Assembly: GCA_002389505.1 (NCBI GenBank) | Contig: DGPA01000023.1 | Coordinates: 1-26,104 of the forward strand | Length of the DNA: 26,104 bases | Source: Halieaceae bacterium UBA4452 | GTDB lineage: Bacteria > Pseudomonadota > Gammaproteobacteria > Pseudomonadales > Halieaceae | Direction of reading: 5' to 3' | Shown: positions 7,565-16,182 of the stretch, piece by piece | Layout of the letters: each line of letters opens with the position of its first letter | Position numbering within the stretch: position 1 is the first letter of the stretch | Program-made: the position numbers and the translations under genes | Notes under the pieces: generated by a model | Databases searched by the model: none | What the model was told of the DNA's origin: nothing | Seen by the model: only the letters and a program-made list of their open reading frames with translations

Positions 7565-8650
7565 ATGAAGCTTCTACTGGCAGAGGACGATGCGCAGGTG
7601 CGCACAGAACTTCAGGATCTGCTGACAGAAGAGGGCTATACCGTCGTTACCGCCGGCGACGGCATCGAGGCCTTTGAAAAGTTCCGTGACGATATTGACA
7701 TTGAAGTACTACTGCTAGACATACGAATGCCCCGCTGCACAGGCTTACAGACACTCGATGCTGTGCGTAAAATCGATGTCGCCAGCGATAGGGTCTATGA
7801 ATCCATTTTTATTACTGGCAATAACGACAGTGAATCCGTGGTGTCGGCACTGAAACTCGATGCTTTTTCATTCCTGTTCAAACCGATTGTTGTCGATCAA
7901 TTACTGGAAGAGCTCCAGCGAGCCAAAGATAGCGTCAATCAACGACGCTACCGCCGCATTCAGCGAGAGACGCTCGAAGACCAAGTGGCGTCGAAGACCA
8001 AGCAAATTTCTCGATTGACCGAAGAGCTAAATGGCGGTTTTGGTACCGCGCTTGAGATGCTGGCCTTATCGGCGGAGCACTACGTTGACGGCATCGAACT
8101 CCACGTACAGCGTATCGGTGAAATGTCCGGGTGCTTGGCAAGCCGGCTGGGGTTCGATCAGGCACAAACACGGATTATTCGCTTCGCTTCTATGATGCAT
8201 GACGTGGGGAAAATAAACGGTCCTGACAAACTCTACAACGCAGAGAGAGAACTCACTAAAAAAGAGTTTGAAACCACCAAAGCCCATACCCAGATCGGTG
8301 CAGACTTTCTCTCCTACTCAAAAGATCCGGTGTTCACACTTGCCGCCGTCATTGCTGCACAACATCATGAAAACTATGATGGCACGGGCTATCCCAACGG
8401 GCTACGAGACGATGAAATAGCTATTGAAGCTGCCGTCGTGCATGTCGTTGATACTTACGATAACTTGCGCTCGCCACGTCCTTACCGCGATGCACTTCCG
8501 CATCATGTGGCCATGGAAATCATTATTGACGGCGACAGCAAATCAAGCCCTGATCACTTTCATCCTCAAGTACTGCAAGCCTTTCTGGCACAGCATCGTG
8601 ATCTAGAAGCCATTTTTGAGCGCTACAGACCCGTGACCGTCGTACAGTAA
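7565..8650 (+). CDS. Response regulator with HD-GYP c-di-GMP phosphodiesterase domain
   Basis: Protein of 361 residues. Residues 1-120 are a CheY-like receiver: acidic pocket E7-D8-D9, phospho-acceptor D52 in LLDIRMP, T84 and K106 in FKP. A charged, probably coiled-coil linker (about 120-160) leads into an HD-GYP domain: H212-D213 in MHDVGK, H241, H267-H268-E269 followed by YDGTGYP (271-277), and the closing VVDTYDNL with PRPYRDAL. All signature residues needed for cyclic-di-GMP hydrolysis in the RpfG family appear present, so it is predicted to lower c-di-GMP when phosphorylated. No sensor kinase gene lies next to it, so its partner is elsewhere. The ATG at 7565 is preceded by a modest GGAACGA. 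It converges on pepN with a 25-bp gap. Confidence 0.92.
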   Translation: MKLLLAEDDAQVRTELQDLLTEEGYTVVTAGDGIEAFEKFRDDIDIEVLLLDIRMPRCTGLQTLDAVRKIDVASDRVYESIFITGNNDSESVVSALKLDAFSFLFKPIVVDQLLEELQRAKDSVNQRRYRRIQRETLEDQVASKTKQISRLTEELNGGFGTALEMLALSAEHYVDGIELHVQRIGEMSGCLASRLGFDQAQTRIIRFASMMHDVGKINGPDKLYNAERELTKKEFETTKAHTQIGADFLSYSKDPVFTLAAVIAAQHHENYDGTGYPNGLRDDEIAIEAAVVHVVDTYDNLRSPRPYRDALPHHVAMEIIIDGDSKSSPDHFHPQVLQAFLAQHRDLEAIFERYRPVTVVQ

Positions 8651-8675
8651 GCATTGCTGATCGTTCACCGCTGCA

Positions 8676-11276
8676 CTAGTCCGCCAATGAACGCTCGACC
8701 ACCTCAAAGACATCTCGAGATAAATCCGGCACAGCGGCAATACCAAGCAATTGCGCTTTCATGAGCGCCTCACCGTGCGCATAGCGCTTGAAGCGCGTTA
8801 AGGGGCCACATAATCGCGCAGCGACCTGGGGATTCACTCCCTGGAGGCGAATAATAGCATCGGCTAACAATTGGTAACCGGCACCATCTCGCCGATGAAA
8901 GGCCACAGGATTGCCATTGGCGAAGGCGCCAATGAGTGCCCGAATTTTATTGGGGTTGCGCCAATCAAAGGCTTCATGCTCCTGTAGATGCCTAACTCGG
9001 TCGACTGTCTCGCTGGTAGGGCATTGTGCCTGTAGGCTAAACCACTGATTGATCACCAATGCTTCATGCTTCCACTGGTTATAAAACACCTCAAGTGCAT
9101 CCCTCGCCACTTCACCTTCGTTGAGGAAAAGTAGTTGCCGCAGTGCTGCCATACGCTCAGTGAGATTATCAGCTCCAACCAGCATGTCTTCAGCAGCATT
9201 GAACGGCACTGCATTCGCACAGCCAAGAAAATCAAACGCTAACTGTCCCAGCGCGCGTTTGCCAACTTGCTCACCGCTTGCTCGATAGGCATCAGTGACT
9301 TTCATGGCATCATAAATCCACTGCCATTCGCTAGCGAACTGGCTGCCTAAGGTATGTTTGACTCGTTCGCGGCCGTGGCGAATGGCAAATACGTCCACCA
9401 ATCCGCGGCTTGCTGCAATGTCAGCGAGGTATTCTTCGGTCGGCAAGCTGAGTAATTGCGCTTTCACGGCGGGCTCAATCTCCATAGTCATTGCTCGCGC
9501 ATAGGCCGCAATAAAGCCGTCGGCGACCTTGCCGCCCGCCGCCACGTCGTCGATCACTTTAGTCGCATAGCGCTGAAAGGCATCCCACCGCACAAAGTCG
9601 TCGTCGTCGCCAGCCATCAGTATTTGAAGATCATCCTCAGACTGATCCATCTGCAATCGGATCGGCGCCGAAAAACCTCGAAGCAGCGATGGCACGGGTG
9701 GTTGGGTGATGTTCTCAAAGACAAACTGATGTTCAGGCTCGCTGAGCTCTAACAGTTGAGTGGTTGATGAAGGGCTGAGTTCGATTGGCTTGCCGTCCAC
9801 CAACAGGCCTAGGGCAAAGGGAATATGTAACGGCGGCTGCTGATTGCCCGACGCGTCATTATTCGATTGTCGTATAGACAAGGTATAGCGTTGCTCCTGG
9901 GGATCATAGGCAGCGGATACCGACACTTCCGGTGTACCCGCCTGCTCATACCACCGCCTGAATTGCTGTAGATCTCTCCCGGAGGCGCTTTCCATAGCAA
10001 CAACAAAATCATCGCAGGTAACAGCCTGACCATCGTAGTGATCAAAATAATACTTGGCCCCAGCAATGAACATTTCGTGTCCCAGCAAGGTATGCAGCAT
10101 ACGTACAATCTCAGCGCCTTTTTCGTAGACGGTTAAGGTATAAAAATTTGATATCTCTATGAAGCTATCGGGTCGGATCGGGTGCGCCATTGGACCTGAG
10201 TCCTCGGCGAACTGATGAGTGCGTAAAAACTGCACGTCCTCCACTCGCTTGACGCCCCTAGAATTCATATCAGAAGAAAATTCAGCATCCCTAAAAACGG
10301 TAAAGCCTTCTTTTAAGCTAAGCTGAAACCAATCTCGACAGGTGACGCGGTTACCGGAGTAATTGTGGAAGTATTCATGCGCTACGATCGCCTCGACGCG
10401 TTGATAACCACTGTCGGTGGTAATATGCGGGGCCGCCAACACGCACGAGGTGTTGAACACGTTCAAACTTTTATTTTCCATTGCGCCCATATTAAAATCG
10501 TCAACGGCAACAATATTAAACAGATCAAGGTCGTACTCCAGCCCATAAACCTGTTCATCCCAACGCATTGACTGCTTGAGTGATTCCATGGCATGACCAC
10601 AATAGTCACGGTCTTTAGCTTCGACATATATATGCAAGGACACGTCTCGACCGGAAACCGTGGTGAAGGAATCCCGCACACAGTCAAGCTCCCCCGCTAC
10701 CATCGCAAACAAGTAGCATGGCTTGGGCCAAGGGTCATGCCAAACAGCCCTGTGCCGGCCATTGGCTAGTGACTCGGAACTCATCAGGTTACCGTTGCTC
10801 AACAGCACAGGACAAGATGCTGCATCGGCTTCAAGGGCCACGGTAAAGATGGCTAGGACATCAGGGCGATCCGGATAAAAGGTGATTTTTCGAAAGCCCT
10901 CAGCCTCACACTGCGTGCAATACATCGTACGCGAGCGATACAGACCTTCTAGCGATGTGTTGTCTTCCGGGTAAATTCTAACTCGAGTGGTCAGCCGCAA
11001 GGTGTCGGCTAATTCGGGTATTGTTAAAACGTGCCCGTCATAAATAAATTGCTCCGCGGATAACTCGGCGCCATCGATAGCAATGTATTCAAGTGCTAAT
11101 GCTTCACCGTCCAAAGTTAATGCAGCGCCTTGCTTACCTTGACGCTTAAGGCTCATATGGGTTTCGACGAGACTAAAGCCGTCGAACAGCTGGACACACA
11201 TGTCGACCTCTGTCACCAAAAACACTGGAGGTTGATAATCTTTGCGGTATATCGCCTTTGGCGTGCCGTCGCGCAT
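8676..11276 (-). CDS. pepN: Aminopeptidase N (M1 zinc metallopeptidase)
   Basis: Cytoplasmic alanyl aminopeptidase of 866 residues (E. coli PepN has about 870). It removes N-terminal residues from peptides in the last step of protein turnover. The exopeptidase motif GAMEN is at 264-268. The zinc site HEYFH is at 300-304 with the third ligand Glu at 323 (LKEGF), all offset by three from E. coli numbering. The N-terminal beta-domain and the long C-terminal helical domain (DUF3458-type) appear complete. It is the last gene of the lipA-to-pepN run, and its ATG overlaps the preceding stop by one base (TAATG), indicating coupled translation with the DUF2797 gene. Confidence 0.97.
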   Translation of the reverse strand: MRDGTPKAIYRKDYQPPVFLVTEVDMCVQLFDGFSLVETHMSLKRQGKQGAALTLDGEALALEYIAIDGAELSAEQFIYDGHVLTIPELADTLRLTTRVRIYPEDNTSLEGLYRSRTMYCTQCEAEGFRKITFYPDRPDVLAIFTVALEADAASCPVLLSNGNLMSSESLANGRHRAVWHDPWPKPCYLFAMVAGELDCVRDSFTTVSGRDVSLHIYVEAKDRDYCGHAMESLKQSMRWDEQVYGLEYDLDLFNIVAVDDFNMGAMENKSLNVFNTSCVLAAPHITTDSGYQRVEAIVAHEYFHNYSGNRVTCRDWFQLSLKEGFTVFRDAEFSSDMNSRGVKRVEDVQFLRTHQFAEDSGPMAHPIRPDSFIEISNFYTLTVYEKGAEIVRMLHTLLGHEMFIAGAKYYFDHYDGQAVTCDDFVVAMESASGRDLQQFRRWYEQAGTPEVSVSAAYDPQEQRYTLSIRQSNNDASGNQQPPLHIPFALGLLVDGKPIELSPSSTTQLLELSEPEHQFVFENITQPPVPSLLRGFSAPIRLQMDQSEDDLQILMAGDDDDFVRWDAFQRYATKVIDDVAAGGKVADGFIAAYARAMTMEIEPAVKAQLLSLPTEEYLADIAASRGLVDVFAIRHGRERVKHTLGSQFASEWQWIYDAMKVTDAYRASGEQVGKRALGQLAFDFLGCANAVPFNAAEDMLVGADNLTERMAALRQLLFLNEGEVARDALEVFYNQWKHEALVINQWFSLQAQCPTSETVDRVRHLQEHEAFDWRNPNKIRALIGAFANGNPVAFHRRDGAGYQLLADAIIRLQGVNPQVAARLCGPLTRFKRYAHGEALMKAQLLGIAAVPDLSRDVFEVVERSLAD

Positions 11277-12106
11277 TAGCCCTTCACCTTTAGTTCTAGA
11301 TTATAACCACCGTATTTACGGATATTGATCACGCCCGTATCCAGCATTAAATATTGCCCTTTAATCCCCAGTAGCGTGCCTGAAATCTCCGGGGTTTTAT
11401 CCAAGTTATGGGCTTTTATTTTTGCTGGCCACTCAAGCACCGGGAAATTAATAGCGATATCTTCGCCCTCCTCGATCCAATGAATAGCATTTAGTCCAAA
11501 TTGCTGCTGCAGACTTGCCAGGCCCTCAGCACACAGCTCGGCAAGCTCAGCCTGCTTAGCAGCCAAATCGAGAGGTTCACCGTTCCCTTTGAGCATAGTT
11601 TGCCAGGCGGTCTTGTCGCCGATGTGCTGTCCTAATAATACTTCTATTAATCCAGACTGATAGCGTGTCGCAACGCGGGCAATGGCTCGAGCTTGGGTGG
11701 CTCCCTGATCTATCCAACGGGTAGGAATTTGCGTGCCTCGGGTAATACCGACCTTGACGCTCGAGGTGTGGGATAGATAGACATAATGTTCGATATTACA
11801 ATTGGCCTCGCCCCATTCCGGCTCTCGGCAAGTACCCTCTGCAAAATGGCATTTTTCGGGCTTCATGATACACGTGTCACACTGGGCTAAGTCGCGAAAG
11901 CAAGGGTAACAATAGCCCTGATTAAAGCTCTTTTTGGTCAACCGATGACAGTGCACACAATGGATGGTGCCGAGAAAATTGATGCTCAGTGATTGACCCA
12001 AATACTGATTCAGCTCAACAGTTTGCTCGCCAGCGACCCATTGATAAAGCACAGGATCGCTCAATGTTGCGCGCATTTTTCGAACCGCCCCGGAAATAAA
12101 AGTCAC
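11276..12106 (-). CDS. DUF2797 domain-containing protein
   Basis: Protein of 276 residues recognised as DUF2797. A cysteine-rich N-terminal half has C-x2-C-H, C-x2-C, C-x2-C and two further Cys (roughly residues 50-105), very likely one or two structural zinc sites. It is followed by YVYLSHTSSVKVGITR, which resembles the opening strands of a GIY-YIG-type fold (Y-V-Y-L then V-G-x-T-R). Function is unknown; a nucleic-acid role is only an inference from the zinc and GIY-YIG-like features. It overlaps the upstream YeaC-family gene by 4 bp (ATGA) and pepN by 1 bp. The association with pepN and a DUF1315 gene suggests a housekeeping cluster. Confidence 0.85.
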   Translation of the reverse strand: MTFISGAVRKMRATLSDPVLYQWVAGEQTVELNQYLGQSLSINFLGTIHCVHCHRLTKKSFNQGYCYPCFRDLAQCDTCIMKPEKCHFAEGTCREPEWGEANCNIEHYVYLSHTSSVKVGITRGTQIPTRWIDQGATQARAIARVATRYQSGLIEVLLGQHIGDKTAWQTMLKGNGEPLDLAAKQAELAELCAEGLASLQQQFGLNAIHWIEEGEDIAINFPVLEWPAKIKAHNLDKTPEISGTLLGIKGQYLMLDTGVINIRKYGGYNLELKVKG

Positions 12107-12372
12107 AGGTCTTCCTCATTTTGTCGCCATTTAATGGGCTGAGCATCATCATGACTGTCACTGGCTTTATGTGCTTTATCGATATAGCCAATCCGCTTAT
12201 CTCGGGGAAGGTTTAACTCGCCCCAGCTAATGACTGCCTGCATGCAGTGCTCACGCTGTTTTGAGGTGATGAGCCGACCGTCTGGCCACCGGCCAGTTTG
12301 CAGTGCATTGAGCATACTGTCATAGACCTCTCGACCCATCCCTTTAATGGCCTCAGTATAAGGATTAGACAA
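12103..12372 (-). CDS. yeaC: YeaC/DUF1315 family protein
   Basis: Small 89-residue protein matching the DUF1315 (YeaC) family: Y-T-E-A-I-K-G-M near the start, then VYDSMLNALQTGRWPDGR (17-34) with LTSKQRE-like continuation ITSKQREHCMQAVISWGE. Family function is unknown. No signal peptide or membrane segment is seen, so it is probably cytosolic. It sits 10 bp after the rhomboid stop and overlaps the DUF2797 start by 4 bp. The family is largely gammaproteobacterial, which supports the taxonomic reading of the window. Confidence 0.85.
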   Translation of the reverse strand: MSNPYTEAIKGMGREVYDSMLNALQTGRWPDGRLITSKQREHCMQAVISWGELNLPRDKRIGYIDKAHKASDSHDDAQPIKWRQNEEDL

Positions 12373-12382
12373 GACGTACTCC

Positions 12383-13000
12383 CTATGAGGATCTCGTTAC
12401 TCGAGACAGAAGCCCAATGACACCACCCAAAATAGAACCAATGACCAGCCCTCCAAAGTGCGCGCCATTGGCAATCGCACCCACACCCACGAAACGCAAA
12501 GTGCCGGTCAATCCGATGAACAGCCAAATCAGCATGAAAATCATAAGCGCTGGCGGTACCGGTTCCAACCAATGCGGTCGGACTGCGTTACCCGTGCCAA
12601 TAAATCCGAGCATCGCATAAACAACCCCGGACATCCCTCCAAAAACAGCGGGGCCAGAAACAAAGTACTCAATGCTGTTGCTAAATATGGCGGAAACGAG
12701 CACGAAACCCAGTACATTCAAAGAGCCAATCCGGCATTCAATTCGGCGCCCAAATTCCCAAACCCACAAACTGTTGAAGACTAAGTGCATCCAGCCGAAA
12801 TGTAGAAAAGCGGGCGTCACGAATCGCCACCAATCGCCGGGTTCGCCGAATTGAGGGCCAGACGTCGTGGCACTGAAAGGCACAAAATTGAATACCTGCA
12901 GCAAACTAACCCACTGCAACTGGTGAAAAAGGAGGAATATGATCGCACTGACCGCAATCAAAGCGAAGGAGACTGGACTCTTTTGCAGCTTATTTAGCAA
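12383..13000 (-). CDS. Rhomboid family intramembrane serine protease
   Basis: Protein of 205 residues with about six hydrophobic segments. The catalytic Ser is in GGMSG (S124) and the catalytic His in NGAHFGG (H171). The oxyanion-side motif HLVFN (72-76) and the preceding WWRFVTPAFLH segment are those of bacterial rhomboids. The protease cleaves transmembrane segments within the inner membrane; its substrates here are unknown. It lacks the extra N-terminal cytoplasmic domain of E. coli GlpG. It overlaps the end of nadK by 11 bp, so it is likely co-translated with it, an association with no obvious biochemical rationale. Confidence 0.93.
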   Translation of the reverse strand: MLNKLQKSPVSFALIAVSAIIFLLFHQLQWVSLLQVFNFVPFSATTSGPQFGEPGDWWRFVTPAFLHFGWMHLVFNSLWVWEFGRRIECRIGSLNVLGFVLVSAIFSNSIEYFVSGPAVFGGMSGVVYAMLGFIGTGNAVRPHWLEPVPPALMIFMLIWLFIGLTGTLRFVGVGAIANGAHFGGLVIGSILGGVIGLLSRVTRSS

Positions 13001-13874
13001 GGGTATCTGCCCACCGAAGCTTGTCTCGACAGCTTGCGTAAAAACTATATCCCGGTGGGTGAAGCAGGGTTAATCGCTCTTTTTTCTTTCGGACGACGAC
13101 TGCATCACCGGGCAGCGCAGTCAACGATACTTGACCATCGCAGGTCACTGGCGGATGAATTTGGTTTCGCGAGACAACATCGATACGGATCTCAGCGTCA
13201 CCATGGACGACGATGGGACGGCTGGTCAACGAGTGAGGGAACATGGGTACGATTGCCATCGCATCTAGCGCCGGGTTCATGATGGGACCGCCGCCAGACA
13301 TCGAATAAGCAGTGGATCCTGTTGGTGACGATAAAATTAGTCCGTCGGCATTTATTCGATAAACGAATTCGCCGTCAATGGTCAGTTCAAATTCAACCAT
13401 TTGCGCAGAGGCCCCCGAATTCACGACAACATCATTGAGGGCTTCGGCTTGCCCTATGACTTCATCGCCGCGACAAACGTGCACATCTAACAGAAATCGT
13501 GAGTCTCGGGTGTATTTACCATCGAGCACTGCATTGACCTGCGTCATTAAATCGTCAGGACTCACGTCAGTCAAAAAGCCCAAGCGCCCGCGGTTAATCC
13601 CTATGACCGGGGTTTCGTGTCGAACCAGCGTCCGTGCGGCACTCAGCAAAGAGCCATCGCCACCAATAACAATAGCCAGATCGACAATTTCACCAATCAC
13701 CTCCCGGGACTTCATCGCTCTTTTCTCAAAGTGTGCCAAGGTCGCCAACCGGTCTTCCATGATGACTTCAACACCACGGCTGTCCAGCAGCTTAAGTAGA
13801 TCAGCGACAATTTGGGCCACCCCTGGGTGCTCTCGCCGACCCAACAAACCAATTCTTGCAAACTCTGTCGACAT
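12990..13874 (-). CDS. nadK: NAD kinase
   Basis: ATP-dependent NAD kinase of 294 residues, making NADP from NAD in the cytosol. It has the family signature GGDGSLL (71-77), NRGRLGFLTD (94-103), a LND-VVNSG segment and the SSPTGSTAYSMSGGGP loop, all diagnostic. Length matches E. coli NadK (292). The ATG is preceded by a GAGAG-type ribosome site in the 23-bp gap after the glycosyltransferase. It lies third in the lipA-to-pepN run. Confidence 0.97.
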   Translation of the reverse strand: MSTEFARIGLLGRREHPGVAQIVADLLKLLDSRGVEVIMEDRLATLAHFEKRAMKSREVIGEIVDLAIVIGGDGSLLSAARTLVRHETPVIGINRGRLGFLTDVSPDDLMTQVNAVLDGKYTRDSRFLLDVHVCRGDEVIGQAEALNDVVVNSGASAQMVEFELTIDGEFVYRINADGLILSSPTGSTAYSMSGGGPIMNPALDAMAIVPMFPHSLTSRPIVVHGDAEIRIDVVSRNQIHPPVTCDGQVSLTALPGDAVVVRKKKERLTLLHPPGYSFYASCRDKLRWADTLAK

Positions 13875-13897
13875 AGTAGACTCTCAGCAACTACCGG

Positions 13898-15100
13898 TTA
13901 TTCACCGGCGCCACTAGCTGATAAATTGTGTAATAAATCTCTTCGTAACTGATGCACAAGTTCGGTGGCATTGAGCTGTTCTTGAACGATGACAGCGGCG
14001 GTATCTACCAAACTCTGCCAACCTTTCGATTCGCTCATGAGCTGCTCAATGAGCACCACCATATCCTCTGCCGAAGGCGCCGCCTTCACACCGCTTTGAA
14101 TGCTGAGATGCCCCCGGCTCAAGGCGTGTTGAGTGGTGATAACCGGTAGACCCCGGGCCATGCCACTGATCAACTTAGCATCGACATGGCCTTCATACAG
14201 TAGCGGTTCGACGATGAGTCGACAGCGGGCATCCAACAGTGCCCGGTCTGTCATCCCGCCATGGAGGACAATGGCGTCATCGGAAGCAATTTTATCGTAG
14301 AGTGCCTGTTGCGGCGCACGCCCGGCAATATGGAACTCAATCTTCGGGATTGTCTGCTTGAGTGACGGCCAGACCTCATCGAGAAACCAGTACAAGCTGG
14401 CCAGATTGCTATCGTCAGCCAGATACCCACTGTAGCCGATTCTGGCCTCTGTCAAATGGAAATCTGCGCTGCCCATTGTCGGGGCGGCTATCGAAGGTCG
14501 ACTTAAGCTACCCCGCAAAGATCGCATGGGCACTCCTTGATGCGATAGCTCCAACGCCAGCTCTCTCGGGGCATAAATGCTGGCTACTGTATTGAGCACC
14601 TCAAGCTTGTAGTCTCTAACGCGGTGGCGCTGCCAAATTCCCATCAACTTGGTATCACTAAAACGAGCGGTCTCCAGGCCGTCAAGTAGAAATACCACGG
14701 GCGTGTCAGATACTGGTCGGTATGGCCAAGCCGCGAAGGCATCCAAAACAATACCATCAAAGTGTTTGGCCATCTGTTGGACCACGCGCTGTAGTCGGGC
14801 GTTAACCAAGGAGGAGCCATGGTGGCTTTTCATCAGTGAACGAACGCGCTGATCGACCTTGCGATCGGCCTTGCTCGGCTCAAAGCCGCCAGTAATCCTT
14901 GAAGCCCCTAGATCCTCGCGTAGCCTATTCATGGCGGCTGGAGTCGCGGCGCCAACCACGGCAATGGAAACGTCAAAGTTTCGGCTCAGTATCCCAATCG
15001 CCAGCCGACTGAAGATCGACAACAATTTGTCACCCTGAGTGATCTGCGCTGCCGTCAAATACAGCAGGCGTTTACGATCAATTGACGCATCTTCTGTCAT
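13898..15100 (-). CDS. GT4-type glycosyltransferase
   Basis: Protein of 400 residues with a GT-B two-domain layout. The C-terminal half is the recognisable part: IGYSGYLADDSNLASLYWF, then IEFHIAGRAP, IVLHGGMTD and the nucleotide-sugar-binding stretch EPLLYEGHVDAKLISGMARG followed by LPVITT. These match GT4/Glycos_transf_1 enzymes that use a nucleotide-sugar donor. The N-terminal half is divergent. There is no signal peptide, so it is probably cytosolic, acting on a membrane-associated acceptor. It overlaps lipA by 4 bp (ATGA). No other sugar-biosynthesis genes are nearby, so the acceptor and the polymer cannot be inferred. Confidence 0.8.
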   Translation of the reverse strand: MTEDASIDRKRLLYLTAAQITQGDKLLSIFSRLAIGILSRNFDVSIAVVGAATPAAMNRLREDLGASRITGGFEPSKADRKVDQRVRSLMKSHHGSSLVNARLQRVVQQMAKHFDGIVLDAFAAWPYRPVSDTPVVFLLDGLETARFSDTKLMGIWQRHRVRDYKLEVLNTVASIYAPRELALELSHQGVPMRSLRGSLSRPSIAAPTMGSADFHLTEARIGYSGYLADDSNLASLYWFLDEVWPSLKQTIPKIEFHIAGRAPQQALYDKIASDDAIVLHGGMTDRALLDARCRLIVEPLLYEGHVDAKLISGMARGLPVITTQHALSRGHLSIQSGVKAAPSAEDMVVLIEQLMSESKGWQSLVDTAAVIVQEQLNATELVHQLRRDLLHNLSASGAGE

Positions 15101-16086
15101 TGATCTAAGCCAACGTTGTTGCCGGCCAACACTCGCTCAGCTCGGTAGCTTGAGCGAACGAAGGCACCTGATACCACCTCGCGAAAGCCCCTCTCTAACC
15201 CCCAGCCGCGATAACGTTCAAATTCATCGGGTGTGACGTAGCGAGCGATGGGATAGTGATTGCGTGTTGGTGGTAAGTACTGCCCCAAGGTCAACACGTC
15301 GACATGGTGAGTTCGACAGTCATCCATGCAGCGCTTGAGCTCATCCTCGGTTTCGCCTAATCCGAGCATCAATGACGTTTTGCTAATAATATCAGTTCGG
15401 ATCGTCTTGCTTCTCGCCAATACGTCCAGAGTTTGCTGGTAGCCAGCACGTGGATCCCTGACGGGGTGGGTCAAACGCTCAACGGTTTCTATGTTTTGCG
15501 CGAACACCTCAATACCCGATGCCAAAAGAACATCGACGGCCTGCAGGTTGCCTAAAAAGTCGGGGGTCAAAGCCTCGACTGCTGTACCGGGGTTGAGTGC
15601 CTTGACCGCCTGCACGACAGCCGCGTAGTGCCCTGCCCCGCCATCGTCTAAGTCATCACGATTGACCGACGTCAGCACTACATATTTTAAGCCCATCAGT
15701 TGTACCGCACGGGCTGTGTTGGCCGGTTCCTCAGAGTCCAGCCAACCTTGGGGATTGCCGGTATTCACCGAGCAAAATTGGCAAGCCCGGGTGCACACGT
15801 CGCCCATGAGCATGATGGTGGCGGTGCCGGCACTCCAGCACTCGCTCATATTCGGACACTTGGCCTCCTCACAGACAGTCGCCAATCGATGCGCATGGAC
15901 GATGCCCCGCACCTTATCAAAGGTGGGGCTGCTCTTAATACGCATGCGCAGCCAGTCAGGCTTGGCAAGCGCATCCATAGGCATCGCTGATCGCTTGATG
16001 CCATCTTTAATCGCTCTGATGCCATGATCATTGACAAATTTATCACCACTGCTCACCTGCACCGTGGGTATTAACTTTGCTGTCAT
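15097..16086 (-). CDS. lipA: Lipoyl synthase (radical SAM)
   Basis: Protein of 329 residues that inserts two sulfurs into protein-bound octanoyl groups to make lipoyl cofactor. Both Fe-S clusters are evident. The auxiliary cluster CEEAKCPNMSEC uses C72, C77 and C83; the radical-SAM cluster CTRACQFC uses C98, C102 and C105. All are offset by four from E. coli. The C-terminal RSSYRAE carries the conserved serine ligand. A consensus TATAAT box lies about 28 bp upstream of the ATG and an AAGGG ribosome site precedes it. lipB is not adjacent, unlike in many gammaproteobacteria; the next gene is a glycosyltransferase with a 4-bp overlap. Confidence 0.97.
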   Translation of the reverse strand: MTAKLIPTVQVSSGDKFVNDHGIRAIKDGIKRSAMPMDALAKPDWLRMRIKSSPTFDKVRGIVHAHRLATVCEEAKCPNMSECWSAGTATIMLMGDVCTRACQFCSVNTGNPQGWLDSEEPANTARAVQLMGLKYVVLTSVNRDDLDDGGAGHYAAVVQAVKALNPGTAVEALTPDFLGNLQAVDVLLASGIEVFAQNIETVERLTHPVRDPRAGYQQTLDVLARSKTIRTDIISKTSLMLGLGETEDELKRCMDDCRTHHVDVLTLGQYLPPTRNHYPIARYVTPDEFERYRGWGLERGFREVVSGAFVRSSYRAERVLAGNNVGLDQ

Positions 16087-16113
16087 GAAGGTGCCCTTAT
16101 CAAACCTGACGCT

Positions 16114-16119
16114 ATTATA
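16114..16119 (-). promoter_or_regulatory. -10 hexamer of the lipA promoter
   Basis: The minus strand reads TATAAT exactly, placing a transcription start about 20 bp before the lipA ATG. The -35 region at the right spacing is poor, so an activator may be needed. An inverted repeat CGGC-n6-GCCG (16121-16134) sits directly upstream of the -10, inside the spacer, and could be an operator. The whole lipA-to-pepN run could be driven from here. Confidence 0.5.
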
Positions 16120-16182
16120 CCGGCATTTACGCCGTTAATGATGGGTCGGTAGCGCAATAATTCTGCCCTGCCTGCACCGACA

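Noticed and set aside
13378..13917. 179-codon plus-strand ORF opposite nadK
   Set aside because: It is antisense to a secure NAD kinase; Ser/Arg/Pro-rich composition is typical of a shadow frame.
15662..16027. 121-codon plus-strand ORF opposite lipA
   Set aside because: It is antisense to the conserved Fe-S motifs of lipoyl synthase and is a shadow frame.
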